Shown here: in pieces, positions 17,076 to 25,932 of the stretch
How the letters are laid out: each line of letters begins with the position of its first letter
Position numbering within the stretch: position 1 is the first letter of the stretch
NCBI GenBank assembly: GCA_017462125.1
Contig: JAFTRQ010000017.1
Coordinates: 1-44,051, forward strand
Direction: 5' to 3'
Length of the DNA stretch: 44,051 nt
From: Clostridia bacterium
Lineage (GTDB): Bacteria > Bacillota_A > Clostridia > Oscillospirales > CAG-272
The notes under the pieces: model-generated
The model's input: only the letters and a program-made list of their open reading frames with translations
What the model was told of the DNA's origin: nothing
Databases searched by the model: none
Program-made: the position numbers and the translations under genes

Positions 17076-17288
17076 ATGAATTTGCGCGCTGCGGAAGAAG
17101 GAAAAGAATACATCATCAAGCAGATCCTTACAGACGACGAGGAGCTTGACGCGTTTCTCTTCTCTCTCGGTTGCTACAGCGGCGAGCCGATCACCGTCAT
17201 TTCACACCTGAAGGGCGGTTGCGTTGTTTCCATTAAGGATGGCAGATACAACATCGACAAAGAGCTTGCTGAAGCAATCATTGTTTAA
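17076..17288 (+). CDS. feoA: FeoA, ferrous iron transport accessory protein
   Basis: Predicted 70 residues with a small SH3-like fold. ATG 17076 has GGAG 6 bases upstream; an in-frame ATG at 17064 overlaps that site. The sequence runs from a start MNLRAAEEGKEYIIKQIL through FSLGCYSGEPITVISHLKGGCVVSIKDGRYNIDKELAEAI, the usual FeoA pattern. FeoA binds FeoB at the cytoplasmic membrane and tunes Fe(II) uptake. It is first of the feoA-feoB-(Cys-rich) cluster, and a terminator-like hairpin and a second dyad separate it from feoB. Confidence 0.95.
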   Translation: MNLRAAEEGKEYIIKQILTDDEELDAFLFSLGCYSGEPITVISHLKGGCVVSIKDGRYNIDKELAEAIIV

Positions 17289-17297
17289 TTTTTCATT

Positions 17298-17325
17298 AAA
17301 AAAATAATCTTCGGATTATTTTTTT
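17298..17325 (+). terminator. AT-rich hairpin with UUCG loop between feoA and feoB
   Basis: AAAAAAATAATC-TTCG-GATTATTTTTTT is a perfect 12-bp stem whose 3' arm is itself a T run. It probably terminates or attenuates feoA transcription before feoB. Confidence 0.7.
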
Positions 17326-17333
17326 ACCGCAGA

Positions 17334-17349
17334 GTTAGCCGCCGCTAAC
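17334..17349. promoter_or_regulatory. Dyad operator candidate 2 (GTTAGC-CGCC-GCTAAC)
   Basis: The half-sites and 4-base spacing are identical to the dyad at 16969-16984, now placed 68 bases before feoB. It is followed by TTTTTG, so it could alternatively act as a terminator hairpin. No clear -35/-10 pair was found between it and feoB. Confidence 0.55.
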
Positions 17350-17416
17350 TTTTTGCTTTGGTTTTAACAGTTTATATCTGTTCAAAATAAATTACAATCA
17401 TCTCAGGAGGAGAAAA

Positions 17417-19495
17417 ATGAGAATCGCACTTGCGGGCAACCCCAATAGCGGTAAAACAACTATGTACAATGCCTTGACCGGACGCAATGAAAAGGTCGGT
17501 AACTGGGCAGGTGTTACCGTTGACAAGAAAGAACACCCCATTAAAAAGGGCTATTATGAAGGCTCTGACGAGCTGATCGCCGTTGACCTTCCCGGCGCTT
17601 ACTCGATGTCCCCTTTCACCAGCGAGGAAAGCATCACAAGCTCTTACGTAAAGCACGAAAATCCCGATGCTATCATCAACATCGTGGACGCAACGAATCT
17701 GAGCCGTAGCCTGTTTTTCACTACACAATTGCTTGAATTGGGTATTCCCGTTGTCGTCGCGCTCAACAAGACCGACGTAAACAAGAAAAAAGAAACAAAA
17801 ATTGACGTGAAGGCGCTCTCCGAAAAGCTTGGTTGCCCCGTCGTTGAAACGATCTCGACGCACAGCAAGGGCTTGAAGGAGCTGATTGCCGCTGCTGTTT
17901 CGGTTATCGGAAGCAATCAGAAGGCACCTTACACACAGGGTGACATCGATCTGACCGACAAGAAGGTCGTCGAGGAAGCCGACAGAAAACGTTTTGACTT
18001 CGTAAATGGCATCGTGAAAGCGGTTGAAGACAGAAAAGTCCTCACAAAGAATAAGAACGCACAGGATAAGATCGATGCCATTCTTACGAACAAGTGGCTC
18101 GGAATCCCGATCTTCGCGGTCGTTATGTTCCTTGTGTTCCAGATCTCTCAGTCCTGGCTGGGTGCTTGGATCGCAGAGGGCTACGTTTTCAATGAGGGTG
18201 AAGCAAACGAGCTTGCTATTCCCGGTCTCGTAACGCTGATCGAGTGGTTTGGCGAATGGGTTGCGGGCTTGATGGCAAACGCAAATCCCCTGCTTTCTTC
18301 CATCGTTGTCGACGGTATCATCGGCGGTGTTGGCGCGGTTGTCGGATTCCTGCCTCTCGTTATGGTGATGTACTTCCTGATCGCGCTTCTCGAGGATTGC
18401 GGCTACATGGCACGTGCTACCGTTGTTCTTGACCCCATCTTCAAGAAGGTTGGTCTTTCCGGTAAATCCGTTATTCCCTTCGTAATCGGCACAGGATGTG
18501 CGATCCCCGGTGTTATGGCTTGCCGTACCATCCGTAACGAGCGTGAGCGCAGAGCGACAGCAATGCTTGCTCCCTTTATGCCTTGCGGCGCAAAGCTTCC
18601 CGTTATCTCGCTTTTCGCAGGCGCGTTCTTCGGTAAGAGCCGTTGGGTCGGTGTTTCGATGTATTTCGTCGGTATTGCGATCATTCTTCTTTGCGCGCTT
18701 CTCGTAAATAAGCTCACAGGTCATAAGAACAGAAAGTCCTTCTTCATCATTGAGCTTCCCGAGTACAAGGCTCCCTCCTTTATTAAGGCTTGCGGTTCTA
18801 TGCTTCAGCGCGGCTGGTCTTACATCAAGAAGGCCGGTACCATTATTCTCGTTTGTAACTTCGTCGTACAGCTGATGCAGAGCTTCTCCTGGAGCTTCCA
18901 GCCTGTTGAAGACGCAAGTCAATCGATTCTCGCAACCATTTCTACTCCTTTCGCATACATATTCGCTCCCATCGTCGGCGTTGTTGCTTGGCAGCTTGCG
19001 GCTGCGGCTATCACAGGCTTTATCGCCAAGGAGAACGTTGTCGGTACACTTGCGGTTTGCTTTGTCGGACTTGAAAATCTGATCGACACCGAGGAGCTTG
19101 CCCTTATGGAGGGTGCGGGCGCTGAGGTTGCAGGTATTATGGCGATCACAAAGGTTGCCGCTCTCGCTTATCTGATGTTCAACCTCTTCACTCCTCCCTG
19201 CTTTGCGGCAATCGGCGCTATGAACTCCGAGATCAAGAGCAAAAAATGGCTCTGGGCAGGTATTGGACTCCAGTTCGCTGTCGGTTATTCCATCGGCTTC
19301 CTTACCTTCTTCTTCGGTACACTCTTTACAGGCGGAAGCTTCGGTTCCTTCTGGATGCCTATCGTAGGTTGGGCTATCATTGCTGTTATCGCAGTCATTC
19401 TTACCGTGCTGATCGTTAAGAAAAACAAGGAGCTGAAGGACGAATATTCCCTCAAAGCAAGCTCCTCTGAAAAGAAGGAAACAGTTAACGTATAA
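17417..19495 (+). CDS. feoB: FeoB, ferrous iron transporter with G domain
   Basis: A 692-residue polytopic membrane protein taking up Fe(II). The N-terminal G domain (~1-160) has G1 GNPNSGKTT, G2 within NWAGVTVDKKE, G3 DLPGAYSMSPFTSEE and G4 NKTD. A helical spacer reaches ~200. The transport part has two Gate domains with PFVIGTGCAIPGVMACRTI and PFMPCGAKLPVISLFAGAFF, and a later region with TGFIAKENVVGTLAV. The ribosome site AGGAGGAG is ideally spaced. Length is typical of the shorter Firmicutes FeoB, lacking the long E. coli C-terminal tail, which may be replaced by the next gene's Cys-rich product. Confidence 0.98.
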   Translation: MRIALAGNPNSGKTTMYNALTGRNEKVGNWAGVTVDKKEHPIKKGYYEGSDELIAVDLPGAYSMSPFTSEESITSSYVKHENPDAIINIVDATNLSRSLFFTTQLLELGIPVVVALNKTDVNKKKETKIDVKALSEKLGCPVVETISTHSKGLKELIAAAVSVIGSNQKAPYTQGDIDLTDKKVVEEADRKRFDFVNGIVKAVEDRKVLTKNKNAQDKIDAILTNKWLGIPIFAVVMFLVFQISQSWLGAWIAEGYVFNEGEANELAIPGLVTLIEWFGEWVAGLMANANPLLSSIVVDGIIGGVGAVVGFLPLVMVMYFLIALLEDCGYMARATVVLDPIFKKVGLSGKSVIPFVIGTGCAIPGVMACRTIRNERERRATAMLAPFMPCGAKLPVISLFAGAFFGKSRWVGVSMYFVGIAIILLCALLVNKLTGHKNRKSFFIIELPEYKAPSFIKACGSMLQRGWSYIKKAGTIILVCNFVVQLMQSFSWSFQPVEDASQSILATISTPFAYIFAPIVGVVAWQLAAAAITGFIAKENVVGTLAVCFVGLENLIDTEELALMEGAGAEVAGIMAITKVAALAYLMFNLFTPPCFAAIGAMNSEIKSKKWLWAGIGLQFAVGYSIGFLTFFFGTLFTGGSFGSFWMPIVGWAIIAVIAVILTVLIVKKNKELKDEYSLKASSSEKKETVNV

Positions 19496-19513
19496 TGAAT
19501 TAAGGTGATTAGT

Positions 19514-19711
19514 ATGACACTTGCAGATATTATTGCGATTGCGGTTATCGTTCTGATCGTTGGCGGTGCCGTGGCATACATCATAAAAGCAAAAAAAAGC
19601 GGTCAGAAATGCATCGGTTGCCCCGATAGCAAGACCTGCGGTCAAAACCATTCACAATGCAGTGGCAGCTGCGGCAATTGCGGCAATGCCTGCCATTGTA
19701 ATGACGAATAA
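19514..19711 (+). CDS. FeoB-associated Cys-rich membrane protein
   Basis: Predicted 65 residues. One N-terminal membrane helix (residues ~4-25) is followed by a lysine-rich stretch and a tail with eight cysteines (CIGC, C, C, CGNCGNACHC). The AAGGTGATT site precedes ATG 19514; a GTG at 19505 overlaps it. It begins 18 bases after feoB and ends the feo cluster at a strong terminator. Proteins of this type accompany FeoB in Firmicutes and are thought to assist iron handling, as FeoC does in enterobacteria, but the mechanism is not established. Confidence 0.9.
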   Translation: MTLADIIAIAVIVLIVGGAVAYIIKAKKSGQKCIGCPDSKTCGQNHSQCSGSCGNCGNACHCNDE

Positions 19712-19723
19712 ATCTTAAATTTT

Positions 19724-19767
19724 GATACCGAGCGCGCAAAAACGCACGCTCGGTATCTTTTTCTTTT
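19724..19767 (+). terminator. Intrinsic terminator of the feo cluster
   Basis: GATACCGAGCG pairs with CGCTCGGTATC around a 12-base loop, followed by TTTTTCTTTT. Confidence 0.92.
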
Positions 19768-19836
19768 GCTCGGATAAAATATATTTATGAAAAAACCATC
19801 TAAAATATACGAAATATCGCCATTTTCTCTTGATTT

Positions 19837-19865
19837 TTGACAACAATTGTGTTATAGTATATATT
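19837..19865 (+). promoter_or_regulatory. Sigma-A promoter of the HD-domain gene
   Basis: TTGACA (19837-19842), a 17-base spacer and TATATT (19860-19865), 40 bases upstream of the ATG at 19906. Confidence 0.75.
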
Positions 19866-19905
19866 GGTGTAATTTGAACCTACGATATTATTCAAAAGGA
19901 GTTAT

Positions 19906-20565
19906 ATGATAACCTACGAACAAATCAAATCCGATCCCGCCATCAGAACCTACGTCAAGGAGGCGGACACTTCCCTTGCCGCCCTCGGCTACACAGAGCA
20001 CAGCTTTGCTCACGTGACCAAGGTTGCGGAAACTGCGGGTGAAATACTCAATAAGCTCGGTTTTGACGAAAGAACCGTTGAGCTTGCTAAGATCTCGGGA
20101 TTTTTGCACGATATCGGCAATCTTGTGAACCGTGTTGACCATTCGCAGAGCGGCGCCATCATTGCCTTCCGTATTCTCGACAAAATGGGAATGGATCCCG
20201 CCGAGATCGCAACCGTCGTAACCGCTATCGGCAATCACGACGAGGGCACGGGAGTTCCCGTCAGCGCTGTGGCCGCGGCATTGATCCTTGCGGACAAAAG
20301 CGACGTTCGTCGCTCAAGAGTGCGCAACAGCAAGATCGAGCCCGGAGATATCCACGATCACGTTAACTATTCGGTTACAGAGGCAATGCTTGATATCGAC
20401 AACGATCGTGCCGTCATTTGCTTAAAGCTCACGATCGATACGGCATTCAGCTCTGTGATGGATTATTTTGAGATCTTTCTCGGACGAATGATCCTCTGCC
20501 GCAAGGCGGCGGAAAAGCTTGGTCTGCGCTTTAAGCTGATCATTAACAATCAACAGCTTCTATAA
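19906..20565 (+). CDS. HD-domain phosphohydrolase
   Basis: A 219-residue cytoplasmic protein. The metal-binding HD signature is complete: H in EHSFAHVTKV (near 35), the HD pair in SGFLHDIGNL (near 68-69), and a later H/D in GNHDEGTG and LADKSDV. Such single-domain HD proteins hydrolyse phosphate esters or nucleotides; the substrate cannot be told. The ribosome site AAAGGAG is well placed. The next gene on the same strand is a Na/Pi cotransporter 131 bases on, with no terminator evident between, so co-transcription is possible. Confidence 0.88.
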   Translation: MITYEQIKSDPAIRTYVKEADTSLAALGYTEHSFAHVTKVAETAGEILNKLGFDERTVELAKISGFLHDIGNLVNRVDHSQSGAIIAFRILDKMGMDPAEIATVVTAIGNHDEGTGVPVSAVAAALILADKSDVRRSRVRNSKIEPGDIHDHVNYSVTEAMLDIDNDRAVICLKLTIDTAFSSVMDYFEIFLGRMILCRKAAEKLGLRFKLIINNQQLL

Positions 20566-20696
20566 GCTTTTGAAAACAAGTTGCCACGAGGCACATTATA
20601 TAGAACCCATTCGCTTTGTGGATCTTTTTTACCGATTTCGGCTTGAAACGGTCCATTACCACAGAATACGCTGACTGATATCGAAAGGAGAAACAT

Positions 20697-22385
20697 ATGT
20701 TATCAGGTGCAGAATTGATGCAATTATTCCAAAGCCTTATCTGGCTGTTGGCAGGTGTCGGCATTTTTATTGTCGGTATGAATTTTTTGGGCGACGCGCT
20801 TGAAAAGAGCGCGGGCAGCGGAATGAAAAAGCTGCTTGAAAAGATCAGTAACAACCGTTTTTCGGGCGTCGGAATCGGTGCCGGTGTTACGGCGATCATT
20901 CAGAGCTCCTCCGCAACGTCGGTCATGGTCATCGGTCTCGTTAACGCGGGCGTTATGACTCTGATGCAGGCAACACCTATTATCATGGGTGCCAACATCG
21001 GTACAACCATCACCGGTGTGCTGGTTGCGCTGAAGAACGATTATTTCAATATGGCTATGTATCTCCTCGCCTTTGCGGGAGTTATGATGGGCTTCTTCAA
21101 AAAGGAAAAGATCAAGCTTGCGGGCAGCCTTTGCTGTGGCTTGGGTCTCATCTTCGTCGGCCTTGAGGTAATGAGCAGCGAGCAGGCATTTGGAAATCCT
21201 CTTGTTGAGAATATGTTCACCGAGATCTTCAAGGTGATCGACTTCCCTCTCCTTCTCATTCTCGTCGGTGTTATCTTCACCGCGCTGATCCAAAGCTCCT
21301 CTGCTTCGACGGGTGTCGTCATCACGATGGTTGGAGCAGGTGTGCTTCCTCTTGATCTCGCTCTGTTCATTATCCTCGGCGCAAACATCGGAACCTGTGT
21401 TACCGCTCTGCTTGCTTCCGTCGGCGCAAACGTCAATTCCAAGCGCGTTGCTCTGATACATTTTACGTTCAACGTGATCGGCACTGTACTGTTTACAACC
21501 GTGATCTGGCTGTTCAGAGAGCCTGCCGTTAATCTTTTGGTCTCGATCTTCCCCGGTGACGACCCGATGTCACTTCAGATGAGAGTTTCCGTATTCCACG
21601 TTATCTTCAACGTTACCACAACGCTTGTTCTCCTTCCCTTCGTTAAGCACCTTGTGAAGTATTCCTGCCTTGTGATCAAGGGCAAGAAGGCTGCCGAAGA
21701 AACGCTTACACTCAAGTACGTGGATGACAGACTTTTGTCCACACCTCCTATCGCGCTGATGCAGGTAAAGAAGGAAATGGATTATATGCTGGGCTTGGTT
21801 GAGCAAAACTCCTCTCTTGCATTCGTTGCTATGTATACAGGCTCCGCGGAGCACGACGAGCTGATCCGCAAAAACGAGGAGATCATCGACTTTACCAACA
21901 GCGCTCTGACAAAATTCCTGATCCGTCTCTCCGGAAGCGTGGAGCAAAGTGATGAAAGAGTGATCGGTTCCTACTTCCACGTTCTCAACGACCTTGAGCG
22001 TATCGGTGACCACGCTGAAAACTTCCACGAGATCGGTATCGAGATGATCAACAAAAAGCTATCGTTCTCCGACAAAGCGCGCGGTGAGATCGCTTCGATG
22101 CGCGACAGCGTTATGCAAATGTTTGCGATCTCCAAGGATGCCTTTGAGAATCTGAACAAAAAAGAGCTTCCTGCCCTTACAACCCTTGAGGAAGGCGTTG
22201 ACGTCAAGAAAAAAGAGCTTATCGCAAGCCATTTCGCGCGTCTTGCGGAGGGCAACTGCAACGTTGACGTGAGCCCCTATTACTCCTCTGTTGTCGTTGG
22301 TCTTGAAAGAGTTGCAGACCACTTGGTCAACGTCGGATACAGTATCATCAACCCGACCGGCTCTCAAAAAGAAGCAAATCAGTGA
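20697..22385 (+). CDS. Na+/phosphate cotransporter with C-terminal PhoU domain
   Basis: A 562-residue membrane protein of the NptA (Na/Pi cotransporter II) family. Two inverted repeats each carry the QSSSA signature: QSSSATSVMVIGLVNAGVM near residue 65 and QSSSASTGVVITMVGAGVL near 200, each followed by GANIGT. About 8-9 helices occupy residues 1-330. The C-terminal ~200 residues are helical with ERIGDHAENFHEIG and ERVADHLVNVGYSI, the PhoU repeats that bind metals and sense phosphate. It likely imports phosphate with Na+. The ribosome site AAAGGAG precedes the ATG, and transcription ends at the terminator immediately downstream. Confidence 0.94.
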   Translation: MLSGAELMQLFQSLIWLLAGVGIFIVGMNFLGDALEKSAGSGMKKLLEKISNNRFSGVGIGAGVTAIIQSSSATSVMVIGLVNAGVMTLMQATPIIMGANIGTTITGVLVALKNDYFNMAMYLLAFAGVMMGFFKKEKIKLAGSLCCGLGLIFVGLEVMSSEQAFGNPLVENMFTEIFKVIDFPLLLILVGVIFTALIQSSSASTGVVITMVGAGVLPLDLALFIILGANIGTCVTALLASVGANVNSKRVALIHFTFNVIGTVLFTTVIWLFREPAVNLLVSIFPGDDPMSLQMRVSVFHVIFNVTTTLVLLPFVKHLVKYSCLVIKGKKAAEETLTLKYVDDRLLSTPPIALMQVKKEMDYMLGLVEQNSSLAFVAMYTGSAEHDELIRKNEEIIDFTNSALTKFLIRLSGSVEQSDERVIGSYFHVLNDLERIGDHAENFHEIGIEMINKKLSFSDKARGEIASMRDSVMQMFAISKDAFENLNKKELPALTTLEEGVDVKKKELIASHFARLAEGNCNVDVSPYYSSVVVGLERVADHLVNVGYSIINPTGSQKEANQ

Positions 22386-22405
22386 AATAAACAGATAAAT
22401 AAAGT

Positions 22406-22440
22406 AGGCGTCTCCTTTTGGGAGACGCCTTATTATTTTT
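22406..22440 (+). terminator. Intrinsic terminator after the Na/Pi cotransporter gene
   Basis: AGGCGTCTCC-TTTT-GGGAGACGCCT followed by TATTATTTTT, between convergent genes. Confidence 0.92.
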
Positions 22441-22453
22441 CGTTATTGTTGAA

Positions 22454-23578
22454 TTACTTAAAGGACATACTGTTCAATACGAGCGCGCTGTAGAGGAAGA
22501 GCATATCCGCACCCTCAAAGTCGATCATATTCATCATATCGTAGAAGCCAAGCACGTCTGCCGTGATATAGCGGATATCCACAACGTACACGGTCTCATA
22601 AGCTTCAACAAGCAAGGGAGCGATGCTGGAGCCGTAGGAATCGCGGAAAAGCACAAGTGTCTTTCCCTCGGGGCCGTTGGGGTTATCGATGCGAAGGAGA
22701 GGCTTTGTTCCCGACAGGAAAACGTCATATCCGTCGCTGCCGCCAAACTTCTCAAGGTTATAGATCGGAAGTGTGGACTTGGTTTCGTAATCGTACACAG
22801 TACATGCATTCAGAATATCGTTTGTCAGATAGACAAGCGTATCGGGCTTGGGATTGAGAGCGCTTTGTCCGTAGTATACGCCCTTAAAGCCTTCAAGCTT
22901 ATTTTCCGTATACTGACCGGAAAGTCTGTCCGCAATGCCCATACCGTTTGCAAGCTTATCAACCGCGTTGCCGATCTTATCCTGACTCCAATGCGTATCG
23001 GTGAAGTAGTAATCCTCCAGCTTCAATGCGTCGTAAAGATCGATGTACTCCATACCGGGGAGAGCAGCGGTCACCTTATCGGTGAGCGCGCTGTAATCGG
23101 GAGAGGGATAACCGTAATCCTTGCCGAGGAAGTAGTTCTTATCGGGGATCAGGGCAACGTAGTGATTTCCGCCGTTATCCTTGACAAACTTGTCATAATA
23201 CTGCTGAAGCTTGCCGATGGAGTAATCCACGTTTTTATCTACAAAATCCTGCTCGATCTTCACGATATATCCGTCCTCAACGGCAAGGCCGTTGTTTTCC
23301 TTAAGCTGAAGCACGTTCAGCTGGAAATTTGCCTTAATACCTCTGAAAAATTCGCGGAAAGGAAATTGGTCTACGGAATAGTCCTCAAAGCCGTTGATCA
23401 CAGTTTTATCAAGGACTCCCTGCCAGGTGATCTCCTCGGGAAACTGCGCCAAGGGGCGGCGCTCTGCCGCGGAGGTTTCCTGCGGGTTCATATAGCAAAC
23501 CGCGCACATGATGACGAAGAATGCGATGAATACCGTAAATACAGAGGTGACAACTATATTCTTGATCTTATTGTTCAT
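22454..23578 (-). CDS. DHHW/AlgX-like SGNH-fold protein, partner of MBOAT
   Basis: A 374-residue protein anchored by an N-terminal membrane segment (residues ~8-30) with the rest outside. Motifs of the DHHW/AlgJ-AlgX group are visible: ERRPLAQFPEEIT near 40, a D-x-H-W motif as TDTHWS near 194, and the nucleophile block FRDSYGSSIAPLL near 309. These proteins pair with MBOAT membrane acyltransferases and transfer acetyl groups to extracellular polysaccharide. It follows the MBOAT gene by 16 bases, so the two form a transfer pair. The acceptor glycan is unknown. Confidence 0.9.
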   Translation of the reverse strand: MNNKIKNIVVTSVFTVFIAFFVIMCAVCYMNPQETSAAERRPLAQFPEEITWQGVLDKTVINGFEDYSVDQFPFREFFRGIKANFQLNVLQLKENNGLAVEDGYIVKIEQDFVDKNVDYSIGKLQQYYDKFVKDNGGNHYVALIPDKNYFLGKDYGYPSPDYSALTDKVTAALPGMEYIDLYDALKLEDYYFTDTHWSQDKIGNAVDKLANGMGIADRLSGQYTENKLEGFKGVYYGQSALNPKPDTLVYLTNDILNACTVYDYETKSTLPIYNLEKFGGSDGYDVFLSGTKPLLRIDNPNGPEGKTLVLFRDSYGSSIAPLLVEAYETVYVVDIRYITADVLGFYDMMNMIDFEGADMLFLYSALVLNSMSFK

Positions 23579-23594
23579 ATAATCTTACCTCCAA

Positions 23595-25043
23595 TCAGAA
23601 TCTAAAGTAAAGGAAGGGGCTGAAGGAGCCGTCTACGAAATATGCTGTTACAACGAGAAGCATAACAACAACGAAGATGGGCTCAAGTACGTTCATGATA
23701 AGGTTACCTGTCTTGGTAGACTTGATCTTGAGAACAAGGTTCTTCAGAACGGGAGTTGCGCCGAAGACGGCAGCGGCAAGAACGAACGCATATCCTGCAA
23801 GGTAGTAGCCTGTTTCAGCAGACCATACGGGAAGTCCGGTAGCACCGAACATCGATCCGATATCATAGATCGCGCCCTTGATACCGTTTGCGCTGAACAG
23901 CACGAAGCTGATCAGGATCAGAACGACGACGTAGATATGGGAGAATACCTTGGGGATCTTCTCGAAGAACTTATTGAGGAAGAACTTTTCGAGAACGAGG
24001 AAGAGCGCGAAGAACAGACCCCAGAAAATGAAGGTCCAGTCCGCACCGTGCCAGAAGCCGGTGAGGAACCATACCACAAGGGTATTGAAGAGCCAACGCC
24101 ACTTGGAAACGCGGTTGCCTCCAAGAGGAATGTAAACGTAGTCACGGAACCAGGTTCCGAGAGACATATGCCATCTTCTCCAGAACTCGGCAATGCTCTT
24201 GGAAATGAAGGGATAGTTGAAGTTTTCAAGGAATCGGAAGCCGAAGATTCGTCCGAGACCGATCGCCATATCGGAGTAACCCGAGAAGTCGAAGTAAAGC
24301 TGGAGCGAGATCGCGATGGCATAGAGCCAATACATGATCACGGACTGATCGTCGGATGCCATAAGCGTTCTGGAAAGTCCGCCGAGCGTATCGGCGATCA
24401 GCACCTTCTTGGAAAGACCGATGATAAATCTCGTTACGCCGCAACCGAAGTTTTCAAAGGTATGCTTTCTCTCTGTCAGATCCTCTTCTACCGTTGTATA
24501 ACGGACGATAGGTCCTGCGATCAGCTGCGGGAACAGAGATACGTAGGTTGCAAGTCTGATAAAGCTCTTCTGCACCTTCGCGTCACCCTTGTATACGTCG
24601 ATGGTATAGCTGAGGGTCTGGAACGTATAGAAGCTGATACCGATGGGGAGCGCAAGATTCAAAAGATTGATCTCGGCACCCAAAAGCGCGTTGATATTGC
24701 TGATAAAGAAATCGGAATACTTGAAGAATCCAAGCGAGCCCAGGCTGACGATCACGCTGAACCAAAGGAATACCTTAGCCCAAACTGTGCCTCTGAAGCG
24801 GTCTACAAGGATACCCATAATATAGTTTACGAAGATGGTGGCGATCATCAATATCGTATAGATCGGTTCTCCGTAGAAGTAGAAGAACAGGCTGAAAGCC
24901 AGCAGGACGAAGTTTTTCGCCTCAAAATAGACGTATTCGCCTGTTTTCTTTTTAAAGATCCTGAACTTAAACGGTACGATGAAGTATAGAATCAATACCG
25001 CAGCCAAGAAGTAATACAAAAAGCTGATACTTGAAAATAACAC
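23595..25043 (-). CDS. MBOAT-family O-acyltransferase (AlgI/DltB-like)
   Basis: A 482-residue polytopic membrane protein starting at GTG 25043 with GGGAGG 7 bases upstream. The family core SKSIAEFWRRWHMSLGTWFRDYVYIPLGG near residues 275-305 and the catalytic His in TGFWHGADWTFIFWG near 331 are intact. MBOAT proteins carry activated acyl groups from cytoplasmic donors across the membrane to an outer acceptor. It is paired with the downstream DHHW protein, as AlgI is with AlgJ/AlgX. It lies 89 bases downstream of the lipoprotein gene and possibly within the same ECF-controlled transcript. Confidence 0.95.
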   Translation of the reverse strand: MLFSSISFLYYFLAAVLILYFIVPFKFRIFKKKTGEYVYFEAKNFVLLAFSLFFYFYGEPIYTILMIATIFVNYIMGILVDRFRGTVWAKVFLWFSVIVSLGSLGFFKYSDFFISNINALLGAEINLLNLALPIGISFYTFQTLSYTIDVYKGDAKVQKSFIRLATYVSLFPQLIAGPIVRYTTVEEDLTERKHTFENFGCGVTRFIIGLSKKVLIADTLGGLSRTLMASDDQSVIMYWLYAIAISLQLYFDFSGYSDMAIGLGRIFGFRFLENFNYPFISKSIAEFWRRWHMSLGTWFRDYVYIPLGGNRVSKWRWLFNTLVVWFLTGFWHGADWTFIFWGLFFALFLVLEKFFLNKFFEKIPKVFSHIYVVVLILISFVLFSANGIKGAIYDIGSMFGATGLPVWSAETGYYLAGYAFVLAAAVFGATPVLKNLVLKIKSTKTGNLIMNVLEPIFVVVMLLVVTAYFVDGSFSPFLYFRF

Positions 25044-25073
25044 TTCTTATCCTCCCTAAAAATGCCCATACTT

Positions 25074-25112
25074 ACAGAAACGGATTGGGATCGATCTCCC
25101 AATCCGTTCTGT
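25074..25112. terminator. Strong hairpin between lipoprotein and MBOAT genes
   Basis: ACAGAA(A)CGGATTGGGA pairs with TCTCCCAATCCGTTCTGT with one bulge. No T run follows on the minus strand, so it may be a partial terminator or processing hairpin rather than a full stop before the MBOAT gene. Confidence 0.65.
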
Positions 25113-25132
25113 CATTACTTTTTAAGCGTCAA

Positions 25133-25813
25133 TTACTGAATGGAGCTCTCGATGGTCTCAACGAAGGTGCTGTAGAATGCGTCCTTCTGCTCTGCTGTGA
25201 AGCCGTAGGGATTCTCCTCGTCAGCAACAACCATCATGGAGAAGTATACGAGGTCGCCGTAGCTCTCGCAAACGGTTGTGTTAGCCATTGTGCAGATGTT
25301 CCATCTGGGATCGCAGGTAGATGTAAGAGTGCTCTTGAATGCCTCAACGTCTGTGCCCTCAGCAACGCGGAATACGTATCCGATGAATGCCTGACCCATC
25401 ATCATAGGCTGGTAGCAATATGCCTCGGAGAAGCCTGTGGGAGTCTCGGAGAAGCCCATGAGCCAGATCTCCTCTGCTGTGAGGTCAACGGGAGCGCAGG
25501 AAAGCTGGTAGGAACAGAATTCCTCGTAAGAGATCTGCTCTTCCTCGGGCATTTCTGCCATGTACTGATCGTAAGTATCCTTAAGGCCTGTGAATTCAGC
25601 GTACTTGTTGATAAGTGCCTGTGCAATTGTCTCAACGGAAGCTGCTGCTGCATACTCTTCCTCTGTGGGAGCGGGAGCTTCGGTTGTAACGTTCTCTGCT
25701 TCGGTTGTGATCTCGGGTGCGTTTGTGGTTGTCTCGTCATTGCTGCCGTTATCGCATGCAACGAATGTGAGGAGCATCAGGGATGCAAGAATGATTGCAA
25801 TAATCTTTTTCAT
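25133..25813 (-). CDS. Small acidic lipoprotein, function unknown
   Basis: Predicted 226 residues from ATG 25813. The signal peptide MKKIIAIILASLMLLTFVAC ends in a lipobox Cys, followed by a low-complexity Thr/Glu/Ala linker (residues ~22-60) typical of surface lipoproteins. The mature domain is helical, rich in Asp/Glu and Met, with several Cys (CSYQLSC, CDPRWNIC). I do not recognise the family. It sits under a promoter identical in design to that of the adjacent ECF sigma operon, and ahead of the MBOAT/DHHW pair, so it probably belongs to that sigma factor's regulon, perhaps as a sensor or effector at the cell surface. Confidence 0.8.
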   Translation of the reverse strand: MKKIIAIILASLMLLTFVACDNGSNDETTTNAPEITTEAENVTTEAPAPTEEEYAAAASVETIAQALINKYAEFTGLKDTYDQYMAEMPEEEQISYEEFCSYQLSCAPVDLTAEEIWLMGFSETPTGFSEAYCYQPMMMGQAFIGYVFRVAEGTDVEAFKSTLTSTCDPRWNICTMANTTVCESYGDLVYFSMMVVADEENPYGFTAEQKDAFYSTFVETIESSIQ

Positions 25814-25932
25814 TGTTTGGTTCTCTCTTTCTTTTTTCAAATTAATTATTTACTGAATTTATGTCAAGGTCCCATCGTGTGCCAACAGCGGTTATTTTTC
25901 GCGCGCCGCCGTCTGCTCACTGACCCTTCCGA

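Noticed and set aside
17372..19651. A 759-codon minus-strand open frame opposite feoB
   Set aside because: Antisense to feoB, which has all G motifs and an ideal ribosome site; the reverse translation is Cys/Asn/His-rich and unlike any protein.
23044..23075. A third GGTCACC box as an ECF promoter
   Set aside because: It lies inside the DHHW coding sequence on the plus strand, with no GTATTATAA at 16 bases.
22418..23605. A 395-codon plus-strand open frame opposite the DHHW gene
   Set aside because: Its start falls inside the terminator of the cotransporter gene, and the opposite strand encodes a recognisable family.
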